Source: Niastella sp. OAS944
Lineage (GTDB): Bacteria > Bacteroidota > Bacteroidia > Chitinophagales > Chitinophagaceae
Assembly (NCBI GenBank): GCA_024809215.1
Contig: JANUBW010000001.1
Location: forward strand, 744,001-808,000
Length of the DNA: 64,000 nt
Reading direction: 5' to 3'
Under the pieces are notes generated by a model. It was not told the DNA's origin. It saw only the letters and a list, made by a program, of their open reading frames with translations, and ran no database searches. Below, one piece after another: positions 1 through 8,770 of this stretch. The position numbers and the translations under genes are program-made. Each line of letters starts with the position of its first letter. Position 1 is the stretch's first letter.

Positions 1-1
1 A

Positions 2-937
2 TACATGGGCGATACCGTTTCGGTAATGCATGCCTGCGGTCACGATAGCCATGTGGCCATGCTGATGGGTGCAGCCGAGGTATTATCATCTATGAAAAAA
101 GATGTGCCCGGTACGGTGAAGTTCTTTTTTCAACCGGCAGAAGAAGGTCCGCCCGGGAATGAAGAAGGCGGTGCTTCGCTGATGGTGAAAGAAGGTTGTA
201 TGGATAATCCTAAAGTGGATGCTGTATTTGGAATGCATATTGAATCGGACATTGAGGCTGGTTCGTTCGAATATAAACCAGGCGCCTTTATGGCTTCCTC
301 CGACTGGTTCACCATAAACATAAAAGGTAAACAAAGCCATGGTTCACAACCCTGGAAAGGCATAGATCCTATTGTGGTGGGAACCGAAATTGTAAATGCG
401 CTGCAAACTATTGTAAGCCGGCAATCGGAACTTACAAAAGCGCCGGTGGTTATTACAGTAGGAAAATTCCATAGCGGCGTTCGCCCTAATATTATACCTG
501 AGGAAGCAGTGTTACAGGGCACCATACGCGCATTGGATAGCAAAATGCAAAAAGAAACGCATGAGCGTATACGCAAAATAGCCACTACCATTGCTGAGGC
601 CATGGGTGCAACAGCAGAAGTGACCATCGACACCAAAACGCTGGTAACTTACAATGACCCTTCACTGGTAAAGCTAATGGTACCAACACTCGAAAGAACA
701 GCGGGAAAAGAAAATGTGAGAGAACGCGAATGGGTAACCGGTTCTGAAGATTTCTCTTATTATGGCGAGAAAGCGCCCGTGTTTTTTATATACTTCGGCG
801 GCATGCCCAAAGGCGCCGATAAATCAAAAGCACCACCACATCATACTCCTGATTTTTATATAGATGATAGCCGGCTGGATGTTGGGGTAAAGGCTTTTTG
901 CAATTTGGTGTTTGATTATGCGAAGGTGAAGAAGTGA
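2..937 (+). CDS. M20-family amidohydrolase (5' end outside window)
   Basis: Metal-dependent amidohydrolase of peptidase family M20 (M20D-like: N-acyl amino acid or hippurate hydrolase type), removing acyl groups from amino acids or short peptides. The reading frame is open from the first bases of the window, so the N-terminus is missing. Counting from the first Met at base 5, the metal-ligand motif HACGHDSH is at residues 9-16 and FQPAEEG at 42-48 with the paired Glu (catalytic base and ligand). The middle part (GKQSHGSQPW and following) is the dimerisation lid domain, and HHTPDF near the C-terminus carries the last metal-binding His. About 310 of an expected 400-440 residues are present, so a signal peptide cannot be judged. 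Exact substrate unknown. Confidence 0.9.
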   Translation, partial: YMGDTVSVMHACGHDSHVAMLMGAAEVLSSMKKDVPGTVKFFFQPAEEGPPGNEEGGASLMVKEGCMDNPKVDAVFGMHIESDIEAGSFEYKPGAFMASSDWFTINIKGKQSHGSQPWKGIDPIVVGTEIVNALQTIVSRQSELTKAPVVITVGKFHSGVRPNIIPEEAVLQGTIRALDSKMQKETHERIRKIATTIAEAMGATAEVTIDTKTLVTYNDPSLVKLMVPTLERTAGKENVREREWVTGSEDFSYYGEKAPVFFIYFGGMPKGADKSKAPPHHTPDFYIDDSRLDVGVKAFCNLVFDYAKVKK

Positions 938-992
938 GGTATTAGTAATGTTGAGTGGTAACATAAGGTTTTTGCGTTGTAAGAAACCGAAG

Positions 993-1049
993 TAAGATGT
1001 AAGAAGTAGGAAGTATGAAATTATGGAATTTCGACCTTCTTACATCTTA
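993..1049. repeat. 14-bp perfect inverted repeat of GTAAGAAGTAGGAAGT-type words
   Basis: TAAGATGTAAGAAG (993-1006) is exactly complementary to 1036-1049, with a 29-nt loop containing further GAAGTAT-like words. It fills the gap between the amidohydrolase and the next gene. The same words recur at 19039-19135 and 31497-31620. Confidence 0.8.
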
Positions 1050-1057
1050 TTTTTCAA

Positions 1058-1501
1058 ATGAAACGCCCTAAATTATTTTATACGCCCGGTATGATAAGCC
1101 TGTTGGTGTTGCCGGTTTTGCTTTATATTTATCAACCGTCTATAAAAGAATATACGGTGCTCAGATTTATTTTACCCAAAGACGATTCTCAATTACCCAG
1201 CCATTCAGGCTACACCTACTCTGTTGTAAGAGACGTTTTAAAAGGCAAAAAAATACACACGATTTATCTCGGAGAACACAATGATGTAAATGAAAAGAAG
1301 CTTGCGCTCTTTGCCCGGGAAGCATTAAAACTAAAATTCTACAGCGATACTACCCAGGTAGTAGGAGTATATTTATCTGAAGAATCGACGTATGGCAACT
1401 TCGTTCAATTAGTTAACATTATGGTCAGGGACAAACATAAAAGATATACTTTGATAGGTGATTATTTTTATGTTTTCTCAGAAGTGCCAACTGAACTTTA
1501 A
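1058..1501 (+). CDS. hypothetical membrane-anchored protein
   Basis: Protein of 147 residues, family not recognised. One hydrophobic segment at about residues 12-26 (ISLLVLPVLLYIY) follows a short basic start (MKRPK), suggesting a single N-terminal anchor with the rest outside the cytoplasm. The remainder is mixed alpha/beta with charged stretches (KGKKIHTIYLGEHNDVNEKK). The layout resembles small anchored proteins such as ExbD-like proteins, but no diagnostic motif supports that. The ATG lies only 8 bases after the inverted repeat ending at 1049, so the repeat forms the 5' leader. No partner gene is adjacent on the same strand. Confidence 0.65.
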   Translation: MKRPKLFYTPGMISLLVLPVLLYIYQPSIKEYTVLRFILPKDDSQLPSHSGYTYSVVRDVLKGKKIHTIYLGEHNDVNEKKLALFAREALKLKFYSDTTQVVGVYLSEESTYGNFVQLVNIMVRDKHKRYTLIGDYFYVFSEVPTEL

Positions 1502-1519
1502 ACCAAACAGACTATTTTT

Positions 1520-1548
1520 AAAAAAAACGGGGATATTAAATATCCCCG
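1520..1548 (-). terminator. intrinsic terminator of glnS
   Basis: CGGGGATAT (1528-1536), a TAA loop, and its complement (1540-1548). On the minus strand the stem is followed by eight T (the A-run at 1520-1527). It lies about 110 bases after the glnS stop and converges with the end of the plus-strand gene at 1501. Confidence 0.8.
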
Positions 1549-1554
1549 CCAAAT

Positions 1555-1662
1555 GTATTTCAACTCGTCAACAATTAATCAACCTGTTGCACAGAAACCC
1601 TTTATCAACTCCATCACCTCTATCAACTTTTCAACTCTCTGTCAACTCGTCTACTTGTTAAC
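1555..1662. repeat. GTTAAC/GTTGAC short-word tract covering the glnS stop
   Basis: Read on the minus strand this is a chain of 7-9-bp words (GGTTAACA, AGTAGACG, AGTTGACA, AGTTGAAA, AGTTGATA, then GGGTTTCTGTGCAACAG). The glnS TAA stop is the TAA within its first word. The GGGTTTCTGTGCA module also occurs after queG at about 37038. Confidence 0.75.
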
Positions 1663-3340
1663 CCTTCTTCGCCTCCTTCGCCCACGTATCTTTCAGCGTA
1701 ACCGTTCTGTTAAACACCATTTTCTCTTCAGAAGTATCTTTATCTAAACAGAAATAGCCTTTGCGTAAGAACTGGCAACGATCGGCAAAACGAAGGTTCT
1801 TCAATGCAGGCTCAGCATATGCAGTAGTGATCGTTTGTAATGAATTAGGATTGATATAATCCTTGAAATCACCTTCTTCACTGCTGGGGTCTTCTACCCT
1901 GAACAGGCGGTCGTACAGGCGTACTTCAACGCTGATAGCCTGTGCCACGCTAACCCAATGCAAGGTTCCTTTTACATGAATTCCTGAGGTGTCGGCGCCG
2001 CTCTTGCTTTCGGGCAAATAGGTGCAATGCAATTCAGTTATTTTACCATTGCTGTCTTTTATCACTTCATCGCACTTGATGATATAAGCACTTTTCAGGC
2101 GTACCATTTGCCCTGGTGCCAGACGGAAGAACTTTTTAGGCGGGTTCTCCATAAAGTCTTCACGCTCTATGTACAATTCACGGCTAAAAGGCACTTCGCG
2201 AACTCCACCATTGGGGTCTTCCGGATTGTTTTCACTTGTAAACATTTCAACCGAGCCGTCGGCCGGATAGTTGGTAAGCACCACCTTCACCGGATCGAAT
2301 ACCACCATGCGACGCAGTGCGATCTTGTTCAAATGTTCACGAACACAAAATTCAAGCAACGACACATCGATCATATTCTCGCGTTTGGCAATACCAATAC
2401 GGTCGCAAAACTCGCGAATACTTTCGGGGGTATAACCTGCACGACGTAACCCCGAAATGGTTGGCATGCGGGGATCGTCCCAACCGCTTACAAACTTTTC
2501 ATTCACCAGTTGCAGCAGTTTTCTTTTGCTGGTAACAGTGTAGTTTATATTACGGCGGGCAAACTCATATTGATGCGATGGATAGATCTCCAGGTTGGCG
2601 ATCAGCCAGTCGTACAGTTCACGGTGAGGAACAAACTCAAGTGTACAAATTGAATGGGTAACATGCTCAATAGAATCGCTTTGACCATGCGCCATATCGT
2701 ACATGGGGTAAATGCACCATTTGTCGCCAGTGCGGTGGTGGTGCGCATGTTTAATACGATACAACACGGGGTCGCGCATCAGCATGTTTACATGCGACAT
2801 ATCTATTTTAGCACGCAGGGTACGGGAACCATCAGGAAATTCACCGTTCTTCATGCGGGCAAACAGGTCGAGGTTTTCTTCAACAGTGCGGGTGCGGAAA
2901 GGACTGTCCTTACCCGGTTCGGTAGGCGTACCTTTCATGAGCGCTATTTGCTCCGAAGTGGAGTCGTCGACATACGCCAGTCCCTTTTTAATAAGAACGA
3001 TGGCGAATTCATACATCTGGTCGAAGTAATCGGAGGCGTATAATTCATTCTTAAATTCAAAACCCAGCCAGCGAACATCATCCTTGATACTTTCCACATA
3101 CTCGGTATCCTCAGTGGTGGGGTTGGTATCATCGAACCTGAGATTGGTATAACCAGGGTACTTTTTAGTAAGCCCGAAGTTTAAACAAATGCTTGAAGCA
3201 TGACCAATATGCAGGTAGCCATTGGGCTCGGGAGGGAAACGGGTAACAATTGATTTATACTTGCCCTGCTTCAGATCCTCTTCTATGATCTCTTCTATAA
3301 AATTCAGACTTTTTTCTTCCGGAGTGTTGATCTCTGCCAT
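1658..3340 (-). CDS. glnS: glutaminyl-tRNA synthetase
   Basis: Class I aminoacyl-tRNA synthetase that charges tRNA-Gln with glutamine in the cytoplasm. The 560-residue length fits the family (about 550). The ATP-binding HIGH signature is intact (PPEPNGYLHIGH, residues 36-47), and the KMSKS loop appears as TSKRKLL near residue 270. After the catalytic Rossmann fold come the two beta-barrel anticodon-binding domains (about 340-550). The start is the ATG at 3340; the acidic N-terminal helix before the HIGH motif is normal. It is transcribed alone. Its stop codon is the first word of an intergenic repeat tract, and a strong terminator follows at 1520-1548. Presence of GlnRS suggests direct charging of tRNA-Gln. 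Confidence 0.97.
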   Translation of the reverse strand: MAEINTPEEKSLNFIEEIIEEDLKQGKYKSIVTRFPPEPNGYLHIGHASSICLNFGLTKKYPGYTNLRFDDTNPTTEDTEYVESIKDDVRWLGFEFKNELYASDYFDQMYEFAIVLIKKGLAYVDDSTSEQIALMKGTPTEPGKDSPFRTRTVEENLDLFARMKNGEFPDGSRTLRAKIDMSHVNMLMRDPVLYRIKHAHHHRTGDKWCIYPMYDMAHGQSDSIEHVTHSICTLEFVPHRELYDWLIANLEIYPSHQYEFARRNINYTVTSKRKLLQLVNEKFVSGWDDPRMPTISGLRRAGYTPESIREFCDRIGIAKRENMIDVSLLEFCVREHLNKIALRRMVVFDPVKVVLTNYPADGSVEMFTSENNPEDPNGGVREVPFSRELYIEREDFMENPPKKFFRLAPGQMVRLKSAYIIKCDEVIKDSNGKITELHCTYLPESKSGADTSGIHVKGTLHWVSVAQAISVEVRLYDRLFRVEDPSSEEGDFKDYINPNSLQTITTAYAEPALKNLRFADRCQFLRKGYFCLDKDTSEEKMVFNRTVTLKDTWAKEAKKG

Positions 3341-3433
3341 AACTCAATGAATTGAATTTGGCAAATTTAACGTAAATCTGGCATCTAATGGCCGGAACAA
3401 GTGACAGTTATCGCAGGGACGGGAATAATTTTT

Positions 3434-3487
3434 GGGGCGCAACGCCCCTGGCGGCGGAGTTTCATTCCGATTGACCGGAATGAAACT
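3434..3487. repeat. two adjacent perfect hairpins
   Basis: First hairpin: GGGGCG, CAA loop, CGCCCC (3434-3448). Second: 12-bp stem AGTTTCATTCCG (3458-3469), 6-nt loop, complement at 3476-3487. They lie between the stop of the minus-strand gene at 3567 and the glnS start. Neither has a clean T-run on the minus strand, so they may be mRNA 3' stabilisers or repetitive palindromes rather than simple terminators. Confidence 0.7.
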
Positions 3488-3566
3488 TATGGGCAGGTAT
3501 GACAAAACAATGCTCGCGTACAAATAAGACCTGATCAGTAGCCATACTGCGCAAAAGCGTCAGCTA

Positions 3567-3977
3567 CTACATTCTTTTAACCAGGATCTGTTGTACCATC
3601 TTTGATTCGGTAGACAGCTCAAATTTGTGGCTGATCTTGTCTTTACCGTCACGGATGATGATCACCAGTTTACCATTTTCAACCGGAGCTCTGAATACTC
3701 TGTTGAAGTTTTTACCGGTAAAAGCAGCATGATACAGGTTATCGCCATTAACATCATTTACCAGGATGTCGAAACGGCCACCATCGGCGTTCTCAAACTT
3801 TACATTAAAGTAAACCTGGCCTTCTTCCAATTTCAGGCATGATACAGCGGCGTTTTCACCCTCTTCCAAAGTTGTGTCAGGAACATTAGCTGAAGCAGTA
3901 AGGGTTACCATAACTACCAGCAATAGAACAGCGGTTTTCTTTACGTAAGAAAAGGCTTTGTGCATGATTGTTTTCAT
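3567..3977 (-). CDS. small exported protein, family not named
   Basis: Protein of 136 residues starting at the ATG at 3977 (MKTIMHKAF). An ATG at 3965 is also possible; a longer frame from 4058 would put a long unrelated segment before an obvious signal peptide and is not preferred. The signal peptide is residues 1 to about 27 (basic start, LLLVVMVTLTASA). The mature part is beta-rich (VYFNVKFENADGGRFDILVNDVNGDNLYHAAFTGKNFNRVF), resembling the small T9SS-tail-like or beta-sandwich periplasmic proteins common in Bacteroidota, where a bent-strand Ig-like fold is likely. Role unknown. Confidence 0.75.
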   Translation of the reverse strand: MKTIMHKAFSYVKKTAVLLLVVMVTLTASANVPDTTLEEGENAAVSCLKLEEGQVYFNVKFENADGGRFDILVNDVNGDNLYHAAFTGKNFNRVFRAPVENGKLVIIIRDGKDKISHKFELSTESKMVQQILVKRM

Positions 3978-4304
3978 ATTCTTTTGTTTTTTAGATACAA
4001 AAATTAATAATATGAAAAGCGAATCGTTTAGAAATGTAGGCAAGCTGTTGATTAACAAGCGAAGACAAGCAGCGTTGGATGGTAGGAGTTAAAAAGATCG
4101 ATTGAATACCTATGCAAATTTATACAAAAAACGGAAAAAGGTAACCCTATATTACGTTTTCTACAAGAAATAATGTTGTGATAATACAACATACCATGTA
4201 AATGAACGTGTTATAAAATTTCTCCATTGGTCACGTGAATATAACAACTTTACAATCACCCTAACACTTAAGTCTATACTTTCAACTCCTAACATTTGAC
4301 AGGA
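3978..4304. other. AT-rich divergent intergenic region
   Basis: 327 bases between two divergent genes, so it must hold both promoters. No repeat tract, RNA gene or clear TAnnTTTG site was found. Confidence 0.5.
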
Positions 4305-5201
4305 ATGAAGATCTTATGCATGGGTGTAGTTCTACTATTTTCAACATTAAAGACCATTGGTCAGTGGCGGTATCTGCAACTGATAAAGAAAGCCGACTCG
4401 TTGCTTGTGGCATCAAACTTTACCGGGGCTGCCGAATTTTATGAAAAAGCATTTAAAACAAGAAAGCCCGATCTAATTGATTTCGTTTATTGCGCACGTT
4501 CCTATGCCGAAGCTGGCAACACCGGCAAAGCATTCAATATGCTACAGAAAGCCGCCGACAATGGCTTTATTGAATATGACAAATTACTTACAGACAGCGG
4601 CTTTAGAAAAATTCACAAAGACACCAGGTGGATAGCAGTCATAAACAAAGTAAATGACAATTATGCTGAAAAAATGAAAATAAACGGTATTGACCTGGTA
4701 AAGGAACTCAATTACATATACGAAACTGACCAGTTACACAGGCTTAAGCTGGATTCTTTATATAAATCTGGATCTAAAGATCAGAAGTTGATGTCACTGT
4801 TAAGTGATAGCGTTATGCACTATGACACCATCAACCTTGATAGAATAATAAAGATCATTGACAAATTTGGCTGGCCTGGCATTGATGATGTTGGAAGCAA
4901 AGGGAACCTGACTGTTTTCCTGGTAATTCAACATGCGGACTCAGCCACGCAAAAAAAGTACCTTCCTCTTTTAAAAAGATCAATAAAGAACCACCAAAGC
5001 AGTCCTGATTTTTATGGCTACTTACTAGATAGGATAATGACATCGGAAGGTAAAAAACAGATATACGGTACACAGCTAACGCTGGATGAAAAAACCAATA
5101 AGTACATCCTGTTACCTGTAAAACATCCCGGCCGCATAAATAAGAGAAGAAAAAAACTGGGATTATCAACTATTGAACAATATTTAAAAGAAAATAATTA
5201 A
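4305..5201 (+). CDS. exported DUF6624-like protein with TPR-like helices
   Basis: About 298 residues from the ATG at 4305; a TTG three codons upstream is possible but gives a worse signal peptide. The signal peptide is about residues 1-20 (MKILCMGVVLLFSTLKTIG). Residues 30-95 form paired helices of tetratricopeptide type (ADSLLVASNFTGAAEFYEKAF, then YCARSYAEAGNTGKAFNMLQKA). The C-terminal half carries the DUF6624-like pattern: FLVIQHAD, QKKYLPLLKRS, YLLDRIMTSEGKKQIYGTQ. Biochemical function of that domain is not known to me. The gene stands alone, tail-to-tail with the LytTR regulator. Confidence 0.75.
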   Translation: MKILCMGVVLLFSTLKTIGQWRYLQLIKKADSLLVASNFTGAAEFYEKAFKTRKPDLIDFVYCARSYAEAGNTGKAFNMLQKAADNGFIEYDKLLTDSGFRKIHKDTRWIAVINKVNDNYAEKMKINGIDLVKELNYIYETDQLHRLKLDSLYKSGSKDQKLMSLLSDSVMHYDTINLDRIIKIIDKFGWPGIDDVGSKGNLTVFLVIQHADSATQKKYLPLLKRSIKNHQSSPDFYGYLLDRIMTSEGKKQIYGTQLTLDEKTNKYILLPVKHPGRINKRRKKLGLSTIEQYLKENN

Positions 5202-5214
5202 ACGCAGGTTCAAA

Positions 5215-5931
5215 TCATCGCCGCAACAGTCTGTTTTGTATCAATTGCTGCAAAACCGTTTCCCGCTCGGTACGGCTAATCGGCACATGATACGAACCAA
5301 TGGCTATATCATTCCCTTCAATGCTCTCAACCTTATTAGCTGCCACTATATACGATTTATGGGTTTTAATGAACCGTGAAGCGGGTAAATGCGTCTCTAT
5401 GCTGTGAAAGGTTAAATAGGTGATATACTTTTTACCTGTTGTATATACTGCCACATAATTTTGCAACGCCTCTACAAAAAGGATATCATCATACAACACC
5501 TTCACCAGTTTGTTATCTGTTTTTATATAAAAGTAATCGGGTTCGGCTGTAGATGTTGCCGGCTGGCTTATTACCTCCTGCATACTGTGTGCTTTTGAAA
5601 CAGCCTTCCAGAAACGTTCAAATGAAAATGGTTTTACCAAATAATCGATCGCATTCCATTCGAAACCTTCTACCGCATACTGCGGATATGCCGTGGTAAA
5701 TATCACCATTGGCGGGTGCGCAAGTGTTTTCAAAAATTCCAAACCCGTCATTTTGGGCATTTGAATGTCAAGGAACAACAGGTCTATTTTTTCATGCGCC
5801 AGCAGATCGGCGGCTTTTAAAGGATTATCGAACTCTCCGGCCAAATGCAGAAAGGATGCATCCTGCATATATTCCTTCAACCCTTTGCGGGCTATGGGCT
5901 CATCATCTATGATAACACAACGGAGTATCAT
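5215..5931 (-). CDS. LytTR-family response regulator
   Basis: Cytoplasmic response regulator of 238 residues. The receiver domain (1 to about 120) has the acidic pair D9-D10, the phospho-acceptor D55 (LFLDIQMPKMTG), the switch Thr (FTTAYPQYA) and KPF. The LytTR DNA-binding domain (about 135-235) shows YFYIKTDNKLVKVLYDDILFVEA, then FIKTHKSYIV. It follows the kinase gene with a 4-bp ATGA overlap, so the two are translationally coupled and form a pair. Target genes are unknown; LytTR systems of Bacteroidota often control exported or cell-envelope functions. Confidence 0.94.
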   Translation of the reverse strand: MILRCVIIDDEPIARKGLKEYMQDASFLHLAGEFDNPLKAADLLAHEKIDLLFLDIQMPKMTGLEFLKTLAHPPMVIFTTAYPQYAVEGFEWNAIDYLVKPFSFERFWKAVSKAHSMQEVISQPATSTAEPDYFYIKTDNKLVKVLYDDILFVEALQNYVAVYTTGKKYITYLTFHSIETHLPASRFIKTHKSYIVAANKVESIEGNDIAIGSYHVPISRTERETVLQQLIQNRLLRR

Positions 5932-6947
5932 GATAAATGTAAATTGAGTTCAACTTTAAAGATATGCCGATCGTTCTTAATCTGTAAACCATGTTTTCCC
6001 GGATACAACAATTCCAGTCTGCGTTTAACATTTGCCAGTCCTATCCCCCCCTCGGGTTCTGTGCTTCGCTGGTGATCGTCTTTTGAATTTTCAACAATAA
6101 AAATAAGGGTGCCGTTTTGCCTTTGCAGCTTTACCCTGATAAAATTTTTTTCATGGCTATAATGTGAAATATGCTTGAACGCATTTTCCACAAATGGTAT
6201 CAGCAACAAAGGCGTTATACGGAACCCTTTAACCTCCTCACCTACTTCAATGCCAACCTCATATTGATTATCTTTTCGTAGCTCCTGTAACCGTATGTAA
6301 TCCTGCAGGTAATTCACTTCCTTTTCTATTTCAATAGTATGGCTGTTGCATTCGTACAGTTGATATCGCAGCAGGTCGGCCATTTGCAATAAAGTGGTGC
6401 GCGCCGCTGTGTTCTGTTTATCGATCAAAAAATAAATAGTGTTCAATGAATTGAACAGGAAATGCGGATTGATCTGCGACTTTAAAAAGTTCAGTTCCGT
6501 TTCCGCCTTTTCTTTAGCCATTTCGCCCAGGCGGCGTTGCGCGCGTGCATAGTCGGCCAGCAATTTAATGGCGGCGCCAGTGCTTACCAGTAAGAAGTGC
6601 GGGATCACATTGTCGTATACCCGTACTTTAAAACGGTCCCAAATATCGAAGGATGTGTTTAACACCGCACCCTCAACATACATTTTACCAATACTGAATG
6701 AAAACACAAGTGCTGCAAACAATAGTATAAACAGAACATATCTCTTCTTATACAACAGCCGGGGAATAAGCAGGTAATTGGTGAGGTAAACCATCAGGGC
6801 CAGATCGGCTACTTTAATAAAAGTGATGTACCATCCTTTTGCGGCCGGATAATCCTGGAACCGGAAAAAATGCCATCCAAAGAACAGCAATCCCCAGGCA
6901 AGCCAATGCAGCAGGTGATAACGTTGTATAAAACCGGCGGTGTTCAT
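5928..6947 (-). CDS. LytS-type sensor histidine kinase
   Basis: Membrane kinase of 339 residues. Four hydrophobic segments lie in the first 130 residues (around 12-28, 42-62, 70-88 and 114-132), with no large extracytoplasmic domain. The His_kinase (PF06580-type) motif SQINPHFLFNSLNTIYF places the phospho-acceptor at H162. The ATPase N-box is VENAFKHISHYS and the G-box GGIGLANVKRRL. A short coiled linker (RAQRRLGEMAKEKAETELNF) joins membrane and kinase parts. It partners the LytTR regulator that overlaps it by 4 bp. The stimulus cannot be told from sequence. Confidence 0.94.
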   Translation of the reverse strand: MNTAGFIQRYHLLHWLAWGLLFFGWHFFRFQDYPAAKGWYITFIKVADLALMVYLTNYLLIPRLLYKKRYVLFILLFAALVFSFSIGKMYVEGAVLNTSFDIWDRFKVRVYDNVIPHFLLVSTGAAIKLLADYARAQRRLGEMAKEKAETELNFLKSQINPHFLFNSLNTIYFLIDKQNTAARTTLLQMADLLRYQLYECNSHTIEIEKEVNYLQDYIRLQELRKDNQYEVGIEVGEEVKGFRITPLLLIPFVENAFKHISHYSHEKNFIRVKLQRQNGTLIFIVENSKDDHQRSTEPEGGIGLANVKRRLELLYPGKHGLQIKNDRHIFKVELNLHLS

Positions 6948-7217
6948 ACATCAAATTAAATATACAAAATTGGGATGGGATAACCTGTTACACTTTCCGC
7001 ACTATTTACTTGACGAAATGCCTGTTGGGAAGGCAGGAAGGGGTAGAAAAGAAAAAAGAGCTGTAGAAACAGCCCTTTACCATTAATCAATAACCTATGA
7101 AAAACACTATTTAATTATGTAGATCAAAGATATACCGTAGAAAGCCGGGTTCATAATCCTTTCGATGTTTGAATCTAAAAGCCCGACGAATTAGCGTTAA
7201 AAACCGATAAGCAAAAA

Positions 7218-7892
7218 TCAGCGGGCGCCGAATAAAAGGCTGCCGATACGCACCATCGTACTTCCCTCTTCAATGGCTAGTTGAAAATCACCGCTCATTC
7301 CCATTGATAAGGTAGTAAATTGACTATTCCATGGTAATGCAGAACAACCATCGAACAGTAATTTCAGGTACTTAAACTCTTTTCGCACCTGCTCAAGGTC
7401 ATCTGTGAACGAAGCCATGCCCATTAACCCCGATACCTCCACGTTTTTCAGTTCATTTAAGAGTTTATACTTATGAATGGCATCCATCACATCCATCAAT
7501 TCGATCTCGTTAAAACCGAATTTGGTTTCTTCCTGGGCAACATGCACCTGTAACAGGCAATGAATTACCCGATCGAATTTGCGGGCCTGTTTATCAATTT
7601 CAAGAAGTAATTTGTAGCTATCTACTCCGTGGATCAAATGCACAAAGGGGGCAATGTATTTTACTTTGTTCGATTGCAGGTGACCGATAAAATGCCAGCG
7701 GATGTCGTTGGGTAGTAGTAACTGTTTTTCGGCTAATTCCTGAACATAGTTCTCGCCAAAATCCTGTTGTCCCAGGTCGTATAGTTCCTGAATATCACTG
7801 GCTGGTTTGGTTTTAGAAACCGCTACCAGGGTCGTTTGCGTTGATTGAAGCTGCTTATTAATTTCCAGATATGCTTTTGTATTTACCGCCAT
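7218..7892 (-). CDS. YggS-family PLP-binding protein
   Basis: Cytoplasmic pyridoxal-phosphate homeostasis protein (YggS/PLPBP family), an alanine-racemase-like single TIM barrel of 224 residues with no known catalytic reaction. The PLP-binding lysine is K27 in VAVSKTKP. Other family marks are GENYVQEL, WHFIGHLQSNKVK, and the phosphate-binding C-terminal segment LSMGMSGDFQLAIEEGSTMVRIGSLLFG. Length and motifs are complete. It stands alone with a short leader and has no cell-division or pyrroline-5-carboxylate neighbours as in other phyla. Confidence 0.95.
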   Translation of the reverse strand: MAVNTKAYLEINKQLQSTQTTLVAVSKTKPASDIQELYDLGQQDFGENYVQELAEKQLLLPNDIRWHFIGHLQSNKVKYIAPFVHLIHGVDSYKLLLEIDKQARKFDRVIHCLLQVHVAQEETKFGFNEIELMDVMDAIHKYKLLNELKNVEVSGLMGMASFTDDLEQVRKEFKYLKLLFDGCSALPWNSQFTTLSMGMSGDFQLAIEEGSTMVRIGSLLFGAR

Positions 7893-8053
7893 CAGTATTT
7901 CTATTTAGTTTGTTATACAAACAAAACATTATGCCGCGGCAAAGGTACATGGGAAAAGCTTTTAATGCTTTATGATTAGTGAGTGCGAGGGAAATAAAAA
8001 GAAAGAATAGAATGAAGGGAGGATAAGAAAGGAGAAATCTTAACTAATGGTTT

Positions 8054-8236
8054 TTATAAATCTAAAATCCATTGAGGAACGGGGTACTTGTCCAGAATTT
8101 CATTTGCACGAGCAATGTGTTTAGGGTTCTCTTCCATTTTAGCCCGTAGCTCGTCAAGCTCAGGATCGTATTTATCTCGAGTAGGATCCAGACTAGGAGG
8201 AAATTGAAATTCTATTTTAGCTTTCTCATCCTTCAT
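8054..8236 (-). CDS. small hypothetical protein downstream of a DUF6934 gene
   Basis: Sixty residues, highly charged (MKDEKAKIEFQFPPSLDPTRDKYDPELDELRAKMEENPKH), with no membrane segment and a predicted C-terminal helix (IARANEILDKYPVPQWI). Its start overlaps the end of the DUF6934 gene by 4 bp (ATGA), so the two are co-translated. Small acidic/basic partners directly after a 150-residue gene look like toxin-antitoxin or immunity pairs, but nothing in this sequence identifies a toxin or DNA-binding fold. Function unassigned. Confidence 0.7.
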   Translation of the reverse strand: MKDEKAKIEFQFPPSLDPTRDKYDPELDELRAKMEENPKHIARANEILDKYPVPQWILDL

Positions 8237-8697
8237 ATATCAAATTTATTTATTTTCTTTCGCTTTACCAAAAACGCTTCATAAGCCGCATTCTTCTCAA
8301 ATTTAACAAACTCCTTTCCCATAAATCCCCAAACATGAAAATCCTTCTCAATTAATCCAAGGTTATTGGTGATGCCCATTCGATATAGCCTTGTTCTTGC
8401 CAGGGTGCTCCCGGTCGCAATTATTGAAGCATCGGGATAACGATCAGTAAACGTATATAAAGATCTTGCAACGGTCGCCAACACCTTTCGACTGTCGCCG
8501 TTGTTAGTGATTATCTGATCATCAAAGTCGTTAATTGATCCATTATAATCACCAAAACCTAAATTATAGATGTTCTCTCTTCGTGTTTGGGAATAGTAAA
8601 CTATCTTTTCTATTTTTCCTTTCGGGCCTTCACTAAAAAATCTAAATCTTTTGGCCTCTAACTCAAAGTGACATTCATACCTATCATCTATCATCAA
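8233..8697 (-). CDS. DUF6934-like protein
   Basis: Protein of 154 residues resembling the DUF6934 family of Bacteroidota. Recognisable marks are the N-terminal beta-strands with FRFFSEGPKGKIEKIVYYS, the stretch KVLATVARSLYTFTDRYPDASIIATGST, and ARTRLYRMGI. These proteins are usually encoded in two-gene units with a small partner, as here (4-bp overlap with the next gene). Their biochemical role is not established; a toxin-antitoxin-like role has been supposed from genome context and is only inference here. Start is MMIDD; the second Met is equally possible. Confidence 0.78.
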   Translation of the reverse strand: MMIDDRYECHFELEAKRFRFFSEGPKGKIEKIVYYSQTRRENIYNLGFGDYNGSINDFDDQIITNNGDSRKVLATVARSLYTFTDRYPDASIIATGSTLARTRLYRMGITNNLGLIEKDFHVWGFMGKEFVKFEKNAAYEAFLVKRKKINKFDI

Positions 8698-8770
8698 AAT
8701 AAATTTAGTAGTTAATTAGATATCCTAGTTAACTACTAATCGTAGCTAGTAACATATATGCACAACTTTG

